From Miscanthus floridulus (Eukaryota; Streptophyta; Magnoliopsida; Poales; Poaceae), in the NCBI RefSeq assembly GCF_019320115.1, contig NC_089598.1:32445983-32509982 (forward strand): a DNA stretch of 64,000 nt, in the 5' to 3' direction. Positions 21,400-32,176 of this stretch are shown here, piece after piece. The translations under genes were made by a program, and so were the position numbers. The notes beneath the pieces were generated by a model, which was not told the origin of the DNA, did no database searches, and saw only the letters and a program-made list of their open reading frames with translations. Position 1 is the first letter of the stretch. Each line of letters begins with the position of its first letter.

Positions 21400-21973
21400 G
21401 ACGTGAGAAGGGCAACTATCTGCCTCGATCTTCAGGCTTGCCACGCGCACCGCCGCGTCACATCGTGGGACACGCGCCCGTGGTCCCTATCCTCCCCCAC
21501 CAAAAATCACGGAGGACGGTTTACCTTCCCCAGGCAAATCTGGACTCTCTACCCATCTGGGAAACACAGGTCACGAAGACTTTTTTCTCTTTGGCCCACC
21601 TAGGGCCCAAAAGCTCGGTGGCCGGCCCAATTGAGGATGGGTTCGTGAATGATCCAAAATCAAGGGCGCAAGAATTACTGAGGTCTCGATCCATGGTCAA
21701 GCCCTAGTTAGGTTAGCCCTGAATGAGATCCCCATGAATGGGATACCACGACCCCCTCGAAAAATATCTAGTAGACAAAAAACTAAGTCCTTCAGCCTTA
21801 CCCGCGGAGGGTCCGAAAACACCCTCCAGGCAATTCTATCCGAGTCACCTAGAGGCTCTGGGGCTACACCCATCGGGTGCGCTCGCGCGCACCCTCTGGC
21901 AATGTAACTCCGACGAAATCGAAAACACCCTCTAGGCGGTTCTATCCGAATCACCTAGAGGCTCGGGGGCTAT
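21400..21973 (+). other. Element B 3' non-coding region with duplicated polypurine-tract-like units
   Basis: No gene is supported. Near its right end a unit of roughly 100 bp occurs twice (about 21815-21895 and 21920-21973). Each contains ACACCCTC, TTCTATCCGA, TCACCTAGAGGCTC and a GGGGCTA purine run; the last run abuts the LTR. A similar arrangement precedes the 3' LTR of element E. Confidence 0.6.
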
Positions 21974-22082
21974 TGTTGGGGACCTAATACTAGGGTACCT
22001 CAGAAGGTGGAACCTATAACCATCGAATGTTAAAAACTTCTGGATGGACAAGGGCCGCTACGTTCCTTGCTCGAATGATGGG

Positions 22083-22510
22083 AGTTTGGTTCTGCCTTGC
22101 CCGACACCTTTGGGATAGCTCTGCCTCACCCGAGGGCTAAGGGCTAGTCTCCGTCTTGCCCGATGCCTTTGGGCTGGCCTCGCCTCGCTCGAGGACTAAA
22201 GGCTAGTCTCCGTCTCGCCCGATGCCTTTGGGCCGGCCTCGCCTTGCCTAAGGGCTAAAGGCTAGTCTCCATCTCACCCGACGCCTTTGGGCCGACCTCG
22301 CCTCGCCCGAGGGCTAAAAGCTAGTCTCCTTCTCGCCCAACGCCCTTTGAGCCAGCCTCGCCTTGCCCGAGGGCAAGGGGATAGACTTCACCTCGCCCAA
22401 CCCCCAAGGGGTGGGCTCGGCCTTGCCCAAGGGATAAGGACTGGACTCTGCCTCGCCCGATGACCTAGGACGAACCTCACCCCGTTCGTTGTCCAAAGAC
22501 TAGTTTCATC
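22083..22510 (+). repeat. 59-bp tandem repeat array in element B LTR
   Basis: There are about seven imperfect copies of a unit containing GGCTAGTCTCC, TCGCCCGATGCC and TTTGGGCCGGCCTCGCC. Unit starts at 22142, 22201, 22260 and 22319 give a period of 59 bp; the outer copies are more diverged. It is GC-rich and lies upstream of the TATA box. Confidence 0.85.
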
Positions 22511-23202
22511 TTACCTGATAACTTCTCTCCCATTCCCTCATGATGATGGGTACAGAGTAAGACAAGACGTTTGGGTCAACCATGGCTTCAAGGACAATAC
22601 CCTACGTCTCGGCAGGAAAGGTACTACCAGGGAACGACTGGACAGGTGCTTTAGACCCTTCTGGGCACCATAGAGCCCAAAAGGTATTGTAGGTGCGTAC
22701 TCCTCGCCCTGTAGAGTTGTAGGCGCCGCCTTCAGCCCTAGAACATGGAACCCAATGAAGATACATGACAACCACTACACTCCAGAAAAGGATTTGTGAT
22801 CTCCACGAATGATGGACATGCCGTCACCACGTTATGGACCCAAGGGAGCGGCGCTCGCTTCCTGACCCCTCAGGTCCACCAAATCAAAGGACCTTGCCCA
22901 CAGTGCTACTCCAGACCTCGGCTCCGTGTCCCTCCAACAAAGACTCATAGAAGCCAGAAGGCGTGCGGAGCAAGGCTGGGCAAGGTTCATAAGTCAAAAC
23001 CACTATACTACAGCCCATACCCTGCGTAGGGCACTATTCTGTAACCATCCTAACATTCTATAGAAACATCGATAGTGTTGTAGGCGCTTATCATCCTTTT
23101 GCACCCATCAGAATGGGTAATGAGGCTGGGTAGACGTGAGCCACAAGGCTAGGTAGAGAACGCATCCTAAGCCTTGACCCTTGTAAAGCTGTCCCCTTCA
23201 TC

Positions 23203-23210
23203 TATAAAAG
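23203..23210 (+). promoter_or_regulatory. Core promoter of element B LTR
   Basis: TATAAAAG is flanked by CCCCTTCATC and GGGATGCGCT. The same 28-base module occurs in both LTRs of element E (24655 and 50171 regions), although these LTRs are otherwise different. Confidence 0.75.
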
Positions 23211-23515
23211 GGGATGCGCTTTCTACAACAAGGGGGACAAAAACAACACAACACACACACATAGTCAAGCTGCTACCAAGCTCTTGGCTTCCTTTTGACC
23301 CTTCCATCAGAGACTTAGGACCTGTCCCTCTCTCGATCGTTTGTATCCCCTACTACGAACCATTCACGGTGCTAATAACACGAGCAGCAACAGTAAACTG
23401 GACATAGGGATATTTAGCCCGAACCAGTATAAATCTTGTGTCCTTTAGCGCACCATCCGAGCCTAACGTGCATTACTATAAATTTACTTGCCGGTGCTTG
23501 TACGAAACACCGACA

Positions 23516-23825
23516 CATCGCTTGCCAAAAAAACACTCAAAATCTTCTAGTTCCTAATACATTGTGTCAGCTGTTGCTATACTCATAGAATCATCAGCAT
23601 GAACTAGCTCAACATCATCTCCATGCCACTGAATCAAGCATTGATGCATAGTCGATGGTACACAATAATTTGCATGAATCCAATCATGACCAAGGAGTAA
23701 ACTATATGAACCCTTTCCATCAATAACAAAGAATGTAGTGAGCAAAGTCTTACTTCTGATTGTCAATTCAACGTTTATTACCCCCCTAGTCTTGGATGCA
23801 TTACCCCCAAAATCCTTAAGCATCT
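23516..23825 (-). pseudogene. Element D protease region, downstream part
   Basis: The minus-strand frame 23823-23554 encodes MLKDFGG followed by ELTIRSKTLLTTFFVIDG, then SYSLLLGHDWIHANYCVPST and HQCLIQW. These are typical of plant Ty3/gypsy aspartic proteases downstream of the catalytic site. The upstream part with the catalytic DGGAS motif is at 50601-50880, separated by element E. The last codons there and the first here are contiguous in the family, so E inserted within the protease. The frame is cut again by the B insertion at 23515. Confidence 0.75.
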
Positions 23826-25082
23826 TGTGCTAGGTTCATAAACCTAGGGTCCCTCGTGGACTAGCTTCCCTACAAAGGGTCGACCCAAGTAGACAGCGCG
23901 CAACTCATAGGCCGGCCCAAGTATCTAAATAGCAAGCCACAAAGGCGATCCAATCACCGACTGGAAGGTCTGACCGCGAAGGAGCAGCGCTTGTTTTTTG
24001 ACTCTGGCCCACCTCTCTGACCAGAGCACTCACTTTGGTCTCTAGCCCGCTTCCGGATGGCCTGTTCGATCGGAAGGCCTAGCCAAAGCACCACTTCCAA
24101 CTCCAACCCCACGTCTCCGACCAGGGTACGCAAAACCATGCTCACTGTTCTTCTTCGACTAGCACAATTAGAGCCGACTAGAACCAAACGACCAGGGACG
24201 CCCACTCGGAAAGGACCAGGAAATGAATGGAGAAAGCAAGACAGGGCGCGCAAGTCAAACCATGATACCAGGGACCGTACCCTATACGCCTGCAGAAACA
24301 ATAGTCTACAACCTCCCTAACACAAACAATGTTGTAGGCGCTGACATTTTCCCTATAGTATTGTGGGTGCCATTAACTCTCATATGGTAAGGCTCCCCCA
24401 CATGCCTCTGGGCATCGACAATGTTGTAGGCGCCGACATTTACCGTACCAAGTGAACATAGTGAAACTCCACCTCTAGGCATCAACAGTATAGCAGGTAC
24501 CGACATCTGTCATACCCGAACAAAACGATGGAACCTCCCACATGCATCCAACATCTAACAGTATCGTGGGTGCCTGCCATCATCCTATACCCGCCGATGT
24601 GGGCAACAAGGCTCAGTAGCATACGTACTCTCTCCCTCTCACTTGTAAGGCCATCCCCTTCATCTATAAAAGGGGATGCGCTCTCTCCCAAAAGACTTAG
24701 TTAATCTAGGTTGATCGAAGTGATCCTAGATTCATTAGATCAATCAAGTTCGCTAGTTCACAACCACAGAACTGCTAGGTTTGAACCTCAAGCATATGCT
24801 TGAACACTTAGCTCATAGCGGGGCTCCTATTTCTTTCGGTCCCTCTGACTAGAGTTCGACCGGACCTTTTGTACCCCCACCTTTCTCCTTCTTGTTTGTA
24901 ACCCCACTACAAACTTTGAGCACCTAGGCTCAGGAATAAAGTCATCGATCGACTCAAACTAGATGTAGGGCATGTTGCCTGAACTAGTATAAACCCTGTG
25001 TCATTGAGTGTTAGGCCACCTCCGATCACAATATATGACAAAACTACAAATATTTACTTGTTGGTCACTTTCTACATCGACA
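23826..25082 (+). repeat. Element E 5' LTR (1257 bp)
   Basis: It starts TGTGCTAGGTTC and ends ATCGACA. It contains a TATA box (TATAAAAG at 24665-24672) in the conserved module also seen in element B. Many substitutions separate it from the 3' LTR. Confidence 0.85.
24665..24672 (+). promoter_or_regulatory. Core promoter of element E 5' LTR
   Basis: TATAAAAG with CCCCTTCATC before it and GGGATGCGCT after it; the 3' LTR copy is at 50181-50188. The flanking C-run and G-run can pair with each other across the TATA box. Confidence 0.75.
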
Positions 25083-25221
25083 GTTGGCACCGTCCATGGG
25101 GAAGATGTTGTACGTTCAACACTTTTTGGTCATCGGATGGCCCACTTATCCACTACCCTCGCCGTGGCAGACTCACAAGATATGACTCGTTTTGGCTCAC
25201 TAGAGTTTCCCACACTCCCAC
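25083..25221 (+). other. Element E primer-binding site and leader start
   Basis: TTGGCACCGTCCATGGGGA begins two bases after the LTR and resembles the tRNA-Asp-type site TGGCGCCGTTGCCGGGGA used by Tat-type elements. The leader is then interrupted by element F; CCCAC at 25217-25221 is the target duplication. Confidence 0.7.
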
Positions 25222-25939
25222 TGTAACACCTCAGTGTTATGGTTGCACTAAAACACTTGCATCACATGAGCATGTGCATCATCATCACATTCATAAGAAT
25301 CATACCATGATGCATGTTATCATTTCATGTGTATTTCTATTTGAATTGCTTGGTTTTATGCTATCATTTATGTGTGCTCATGTGTGGTCTATGCAAATGC
25401 ATGTCAAATGTCCTCTTAAACAAATTAGCTACACTTAGAATGTCATTAAGAACAATGTCCATGTTGACCATATTGCCTAATTATGCTTCCAAGTAATAGT
25501 TTGACTTATGTTGACCCCTAGAGCTCTTTTGTTTGACTATTTCAAAAGTACAACTTAGATTATTTGCATGGCTATGCACCTTTAAGCAAAGTTGTAGGAA
25601 ATTTTATAAGGAACAAAAGTTATTTTATGACCATCTCATGAAAATGTGCAGAACATGCTCAAAAAGGGCCCATAAGTTAGTTTTGGGGCCTAGTTGGAGA
25701 CTTAGAAATTTTCTAAGTCTGAGAACTGGTTTTAGTTTCATGTGTCGATGTTTGGAGCCCTATATCTCCCTATCAGGCCGAACCAGCTCTAGCTCCAATT
25801 ATCAAAGTTGTAGTCCTCACTTAGATCTCCAACTTTGTCAACTACGCCATGAGCTAGATCATCACAGTTTAGGAGTTATGGGGCAAGGAACTTGCTTTGT
25901 TAGTCAGCACCAATGAACACTGAATCAAAAAAATTCAGA

Positions 25940-26815
25940 CCGGCGCAGTGGCCGACCGCCCGCCATGTGGCCACCATGCACCATGGCTGGCCTAGTGCTA
26001 CTGCCACTGTCGACCACAAGAGGCCGTGTCCATCTGCCCTCCCACTCGCTCTCATTCACTCTCTCTCCCTCTCGCGCACGTCTAAGGCACCAAGAAAACG
26101 GAGCCGCCGCCATTGCCATTGCTCCGCCAAGCCATGCACCCTTGCTGTCATGTCGTTGCTTGCTCTAGCTAGCCCACAACTCCATAGTAGTCTCTGTTAG
26201 CTCATCCACCTTGCCATTGAGCCGAGGAGTCAAGGTAGAGGCCGCATTTCTTCTTCCCTGCGGTGGGGCACCATGGCCACCGAGAGTTCCATCGAGCTCT
26301 CGCGCACTAACCACCATGTCTCACCTCGCACCATCTCACCCATAGCCCTACATTGAGCTCCTTTATCATGTCGTCATCTCCACATAGCCGCTTGACCTCG
26401 GTTGTGGCTGCATTATCATTCCCGCCACCGTCCGGACCTCATCGAAGTTGGAGCTCGCTGTGGCCGACCACCATCGGAGCCCTCTCACTCCCTTTTCTAC
26501 CCTCCATCATTTCCCCATGAGCCCTTGAAGCTCGTACCTAAGCTTAGCTGCGCCCTACATGGCCGATACCTCACTGGAGCACCAGTCGGATTCCCTCCGC
26601 CATCCGCCATGCACGCCGTCGTCCTAGCTAGAGCTCGGTAGCGGTTGAGGGGAGGGCATAGTTAGGTGCGTCTCGTCGAGGCGAGCACGCCGGTGCCCTT
26701 GGCCTCGCCGAGTCCTCACCGCCGGCGAGCAAGCGCGGGTCAACCGCCGCTCCTCTGCTCTGCTCCCTCTGGCCGGTGGGACCGTTGACCCCGCGGGTCC
26801 CGCGCGTTAGTGAAC
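25940..26815 (+). other. GC-rich block in element F 5' LTR
   Basis: GC-rich, pyrimidine-rich sequence (CTCTCTCCCTCTCGCGC and similar) lies between AT-rich LTR sequence. The second copy at about 37320-38190 differs by frame-breaking indels, so the ORFs in it are not conserved as protein. The position matches the GC block of A, but I see no sequence alignment between them. Confidence 0.65.
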
Positions 26816-28288
26816 CATATTTAGGTTTTTGGTGATTTAAATGCAGATTTTGATGCTATTTTGTAAAATTCATAACTAGGAGTTTGGTAGATCCAAATTG
26901 GGTGGTTCCAATTTTGTTAGGATCTTGGTGAAGTGTAGTATTTAGTAAAAATATAACATGAGCACTTGTAGTAAGGTTTCTAGAAGAATTAAATTGTAAC
27001 TTGAAATGTGTTTTTAAATGGATGCAAACTTGCTTAACTCATATCTAGAGTTCCTGTGATCCAAAAATTATGAAATTTGGATGGTGATCTCTTCTTGATG
27101 AGTAGAAGCTCTGGTAAAAATTTAGAGTCATTGCATGAATAGTTTTTGAGTTATTAATTTCCCTTTTATCATTAGATGATCCTTGGGTGAATTTTAATAA
27201 TTAATCTATGAATCCAATGCCCATGAAATTTATTGGAGGTTGTCCTGGTTCCTTTAGGATGCTAAGAAAAATATGAAATCTGTTGTTTGACACTTTTCAA
27301 TAGGGTTTCTAATTTAGGCCAAAATCAGCCTCGCTGCCTTGTTATTTTTGTGTAGATGTTTTCTATTGGTAACTTTGGGTGAAATTTTTACAGTAGCCTA
27401 CTTGGAGCATGTAGTACCTACTGTAATTTTTGTAGATTAAATGGTGCAGTTTTCATATATGTTTATTATTCCTCTTAAATAATTAAATAAATTAAGAAAG
27501 GCATTAAAAGAAATGAATTGGTAATGAGCACCTTACTTTCTGGTGTTCTTTTGATATGTGTGATGAGTTAGTAAAGTTGGTTTTGTCCATTTATATGTTT
27601 GCAACATAAGTTAATAATTATTTTCTTGCATTATGTCTTTCTGGATAGTTCTAGAAACTTTGCAAAGTTCACCATGATAATTTGGTTTGCTAGGAAAGTG
27701 GTGAATACAAAGGTTGTAGATAACTTATGTATCTAGCTCCTAGTTAAAATTTGGTGGCATTTGGCCTAGTAGTTTAGGAGTTACAGTCATTCAAAGTTGG
27801 ATCACAGTTTTGCTTGCTCTCTGTCTTGTTTAGACCTGATTATATGTTTATGTAAATTCGACCTGCTAAACTTTAGGAATCATGCCTTGAGGTCTGAAAA
27901 TGAATTTTAGTCAATTTCATAAGCTTTCCAAATTGTCTTGTTGCATGTCATTTGGAGTTGTAAATCTTCAGTTATGGTCAATTTACTATGCTGCGGTATA
28001 TTCCTAGTTTTGCTGAAATATGAATGATGGTGTGAATGATTTGTAGCATCGTTCTTGTTGATTGTTTAGGTGTTAGGCTAACTTGAGAAAATGCTTAGGT
28101 GCAGGTGCTAGGTCCTTAACTGAAGATGAGCAATTGTATATTAGGTTGTCTAAACTTGGTAAGTTAAAGTGATTTGAATAGAGCTCAAGTTAGAATATGT
28201 GTACTGCAGTAAGCATGTGCATTCCTCGAGCATCCCTAACTTCATTCATGTACATCCATGATATTTATCTTGCGCATACATGCAATAG

Positions 28289-28479
28289 GTGTGCCGGAGG
28301 GAGTGACGCTTCTAGAGTTCGAGGGAGCGAGCCAGGAGGAGGAGCCCGAGGTTCAGGCAACCGATGAAGCAGCCACCGAGGAGGAGTTGCCCGAGTGCCC
28401 TGACCACCGCCCATCCTCTTTCCTTGAAAGGCAAGCCCCGAAGCATATTAAGTCTCCCATGTTTTTACAAATATCTTGA
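28289..28479 (+). pseudogene. LTR-encoded ELPECP peptide exon, element F 5' LTR (frameshifted)
   Basis: It follows an acceptor-like TGCAATAG with a CTAAC branch-point-like motif about 55 bases before. It encodes an acidic stretch (EGASQEEEPEVQATDEAATE) and then EELPECPDHRPSSF at 28381-28422. One extra C just after the core shifts the frame, so the GKPRSI segment found in A and in the 3' LTR is lost here. Confidence 0.55.
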
Positions 28480-29959
28480 GTATCTTTTATTGTTGCTAAT
28501 GCATTAAGTATAGGAACTGGTTGGAACCAATTGTTGCATTATATATCTATCCTTGTCCAGATATTGCACTTGAATCCTATTTAAGTTCAGCAATGGGTTA
28601 AATGCTTAGCCATGCTTAGTGCAGGTAGAAGTTCGGGTGATTTCCTATCACCTGTGAGCTTTAGGATGAGGTGGGTCATGGTTGGCTATATTTGCTATCA
28701 TGGAAAAGAACCATGTTAATAATGAATTAAGATCGAGTGGAGTCTTGTGTAGGGTGAGACATAGTGACTCCATCTGTGTCATTTAAGGACTGATACAGTG
28801 TACGTCCTCATGTCATGTTGAACGTAGCCTAACACTTAGCTGGCCGGATAAGTCACTCTAACCATGAACCCTAGTAGTTCGACTCAGGCCAAGGAACCAG
28901 GGGGACGTGCACATTCTGGAGGAAGTAAGGATGTGCTTGGGGACATTGGCATGAGTCCAAGGGGTCAGGTGTTTAAAAGCTCATGCACTTCCTGGCAGAG
29001 TGTCACCCTTGAGAATGCGGCGCTGTCCGACCCACGGACTTTTCTTTTTTTTCTCCTGAGTTGTACCAAAGGTGACTTGATTGCGACCCTGATGGGGAAG
29101 CAGGGTTTGTGTTAGGAATACCCCTCCAGCTGGATAGGAATCGATTCGAGTCGTCGTCTCTCCCGGATAGTGAGAACTTGACTAAGCAGCGGCAACGTAG
29201 ATTCACTTAATTTAACGATATGGTTAAATGGAGGATGATGATAATGTTGCCACAGTTTATACCTGCTATGGTTAATAATGTTTGCATCTTAATCAAGTGA
29301 TTGCTTAGTACAGGTGCTAATATAGATGACAGGTTAATGGCTAAAAGTCACTGCTAGCTCAGGTTAAGAGTTGATCATTATTACTTATGCTTTTCCGCAA
29401 AAAGAAAGTGTCAGCCAGATCCACTAAATTAAGCTATGCATGATCCTTGGTGTCAATTATTTTTGGTTTCCGACGGGTAAGTCTAGCTGAGTACATTCTC
29501 GTACTCAGGGTTTATTCCCTCTTGTTGTAGATGACCTTCTTTATCAGGGCTTCTATAAGTACTGTCTCCACCCGGTGGGTGACGAAGACTAGATCACTGG
29601 GCATGATCTCTGTTTATCTTATCCGAATGCTTTTGTGGGATGTGATCGGCAAGCTGGTACTTGTATTTGAACTCATGTGTGTGAGTTAAACTATTTGCTT
29701 CTGCTACTTTACAAGACTTGGTTTGTAATAACTATGACTCCTGATGTGTTGTAATCTATCTGCGAACTGTTGGTGAAATATTGTAACATGTGATGTGTTA
29801 TGTTGAATTACTACGATCTTGGTTGTATGCAAGTTGGTTTGAAATCCTTCGTGGTTTTCAGTTGACTACCGGGTTTATATGGGCTCAAGTGCGAGAATTT
29901 GATCGTTTCGGCGATCATTTTTGTACTTGTGCTCTTATAAATTGGACGGTTCTGCTACA

Positions 29960-30750
29960 GCTGGTATCGGAGCTAGATTCAACACTAAACATGTCATACG
30001 GGTATTTAAAAACAAAAGCTTTTGTTGCAAAAATAGTTTTCCAACCTATAGTTATATATAAGTGTTTCAAAATCTAAAATTTTATAGTAGTGCTGGTGAT
30101 CACATCCCTTGTAGCCCACATAAGGACTTTTAGGTGGCTTATATAATTACTAACTTGGGGGAAAGTGGTTGTTTCTATTTCGTCGTCCATGCGGCAGTGC
30201 TATTGCATGGGTGCCATTCGCTTGAATGGTAATGTATGGATCAATTGCCTCTATGCCAAGGTAAGTGTGAGTTGTGAGAGCATGACCGTCCAACTGTCGG
30301 TCTAGGGGAGAGTTAGTTGTGGTTACTGGAATATTTACATGTTGCATACATGTACATATGAAGGTACTTAATTGTGGGTATATCTATCAGGGTAGTTTTG
30401 GATACCAAAGTATATATATCCGGGGATGTATATATGGAGAGTATCTTAGTTTACTACTTTCATTGTGAGCATTATATCTTGTTGGGTTGGGCTATAATGA
30501 AATTTTCTGCAGGTACGCTAACAATGCACCAGTGTAGATCGACTAGTTACCGCTATCTGAGAGAACGTGTGTATGCCACCGTATATTCCGCTAGAACTTA
30601 ACTTTTCTTAGGTTTGTGAGGACAGTACGAAACATGCATGCATCATATTCACTCATGTCACTCATATTGCATTACTCCCTCCCTTATAACTTACTTATGC
30701 CTACCTTGAAAAATAATCCTCTCATGAGAGTTGCATCCCTTTTGATACAG
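29960..30750 (+). other. Element F primer-binding site and leader
   Basis: TGGTATCGGAGC at 29962-29973 is one base from the initiator-tRNA-Met complement and starts two bases after the LTR. The leader has no supported gene and ends with an acceptor-like TTTTGATACAG immediately before the ORF1 start codon. Confidence 0.8.
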
Positions 30751-31821
30751 ATGGTCACGCCCGTGTTTCCTCCTTATAGCAGTACCTTTTTGGACCTAGT
30801 TTGGTATGCCTACCTTGCTCTGGAGGGTGCTAAGCTTAGTTGGGTACCTAGAGGCGCCCCGTTATACATGGGTGCAGACAGTGCCATTTGGTGATGTGCC
30901 ATGGTACAATGTGGCCTTGGTGGTGCCGCAGAACCCCATGAGACCGCTGTGGCGTGGGTGGAGCACCGAGTCTGATGGGCAAAGCCCATGGGAAGCCACG
31001 CAAGTTGCTGCTCTTGATGTGCTTATGGACATAGCATAGAGTTTCAGAGATGAATTAGGTGGGGGGACCAGCTGCATCCATTCCCCTAAGTGGCTCCTAC
31101 AGATGCTAAGTGGACTCAAGAAGCTGGCCATGCCTTGGTTCAAGGCCATGGTGAACGTGTTCAAGAGCGACAATGTGGAAATGAGTGCTATGATGGCCGG
31201 CTTGAAGCTCTGTCGAGTCATGTAGGACACCCTCTCTAGTGTATTAGAAGAAGCTGGCAAGGCAACTGGCAGCCTAGCGCAAGTTCAGGATTGCGTGCTC
31301 GCAAGTATCGTTGTAGGGTGGAAGCATGTGGGCAAGCTCAGCTAGAGGTAGATGAGATTTGGGGCATTGCAAATTATTGCCTGCAACAGTGGGGGCAAGC
31401 AGCACGCGAGAGAGATGAGCTTCATAACCATCTTATGAACCTCACCATAGAGAGAGATGAGGCAGTATAGGAGTTGGACCGTGTGACCCATCATAGAGAT
31501 ACAGCCCTAGAGTTGGCAGAAGAAAGGCATCAAGGATGGATCATGGCTAACCACAATGCTTTTCAAAGGGAGAATGCACTCTAAGAGCAGCTAGAGGAGC
31601 TTCAGGTTGAATACCATCACCTAAACAATCACCTATTTCCTATTCCTCAGCCCATTCCAAGGTATCCTAATGTGGGTGGACCTCAAGTGATTAAGGCCGA
31701 TGAAGAAGAAGAGGACATGCAGATGAATGTCAATGCAGCTGAACCTGCAAATGAAGAGGAAGAGGATGACCCTGAAGAAGTCTAGGGCGTCTCCGATGTG
31801 GACAGTGACCACTTCAACTAG
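30751..31821 (+). pseudogene. ORF1 homologue of element F (no H3 tail), degenerate
   Basis: It begins CAG|ATG at 30751, as ORF1 of A does, but the N-terminus reads MVTPVFPPYSSTF and has no histone-like residues. One frameshift later MPTLLWRVL, VGY and PLWRGW align with the body of A ORF1. A Glu/Arg-rich coiled-coil region (about 31380-31630) and an acidic end (DEEEEDMQMN, NEEEEDDPEE, to the stop near 31819) follow. Several TAG stops interrupt it. So this extra gene is ancestral to both elements, while the H3 tail is found only in A. Confidence 0.7.
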
Positions 31822-32176
31822 TAGTTAGCTAGCAAGTCTCACTAGTTTAAGCTTTTGTTGCCATTATGTAATGGACTCTATACTAGGGCAGATGTTGGAA
31901 GTACCTTTTAATTCGGACGTGGCATGTAATGTACCTTAATCTGCTCCCTTTGGGATGCTTATCTTAGTTGGTGAATTTTAAAACTTGTCATGTTGGAATG
32001 CACTATGAATGGAGCTCATAATTTATTGATGATGTGGTGATTGGAGAATAATTATTACCTCTGTTTTATTGCATGAATTTTACATTATCTCCAAGTAAAT
32101 TCAGTTTGGCGTAACTACATTATTCCTCTCCAATATTCTAACATCACCAATAATTGCTGGTTGCGCATTGTTGCAG

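Larger units (their letters stand above)
12729..23515 (+). mobile_element. Element B: Tat-type Ty3/gypsy retrotransposon (right part), carrying A and C
   Basis: Orientation is plus, as shown by the 3' LTR (21974-23515, TG to CA) preceded by a purine-rich GGCTCGGGGGC tract. The visible internal part holds an antisense gene split by element C and cut by element A. The element's gag, any pol and its 5' LTR would lie left of the window. At the right it abuts D sequence, with CATCG (23516-23520) as the candidate target duplication. Confidence 0.8.
21974..23515 (+). repeat. Element B 3' LTR (1542 bp)
   Basis: It starts TGTTGGGGACC and ends ACCGACA. It contains a 59-bp tandem array (about 22083-22510) and a TATA box (TATAAAAG at 23203-23210). 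Its partner LTR is outside the window. The boundary at 23515 is supported because D protease coding sequence starts within the next 40 bases. Confidence 0.85.
25222..29959 (+). repeat. Element F 5' LTR (4738 bp)
   Basis: It starts TGTAACACCTCAG and ends CTGCTACA. The layout parallels the LTR of A: a GC-rich block (about 25940-26815), an AT-rich intron-like stretch to 28288, the ELPECP exon (28289-28479), and a 3' end homologous to that of A. Confidence 0.95.

Noticed and set aside
22083..22510. Direct repeats as a CRISPR-like array
   Set aside because: Units are contiguous 59-bp tandem copies without unique spacers, in a plant LTR.
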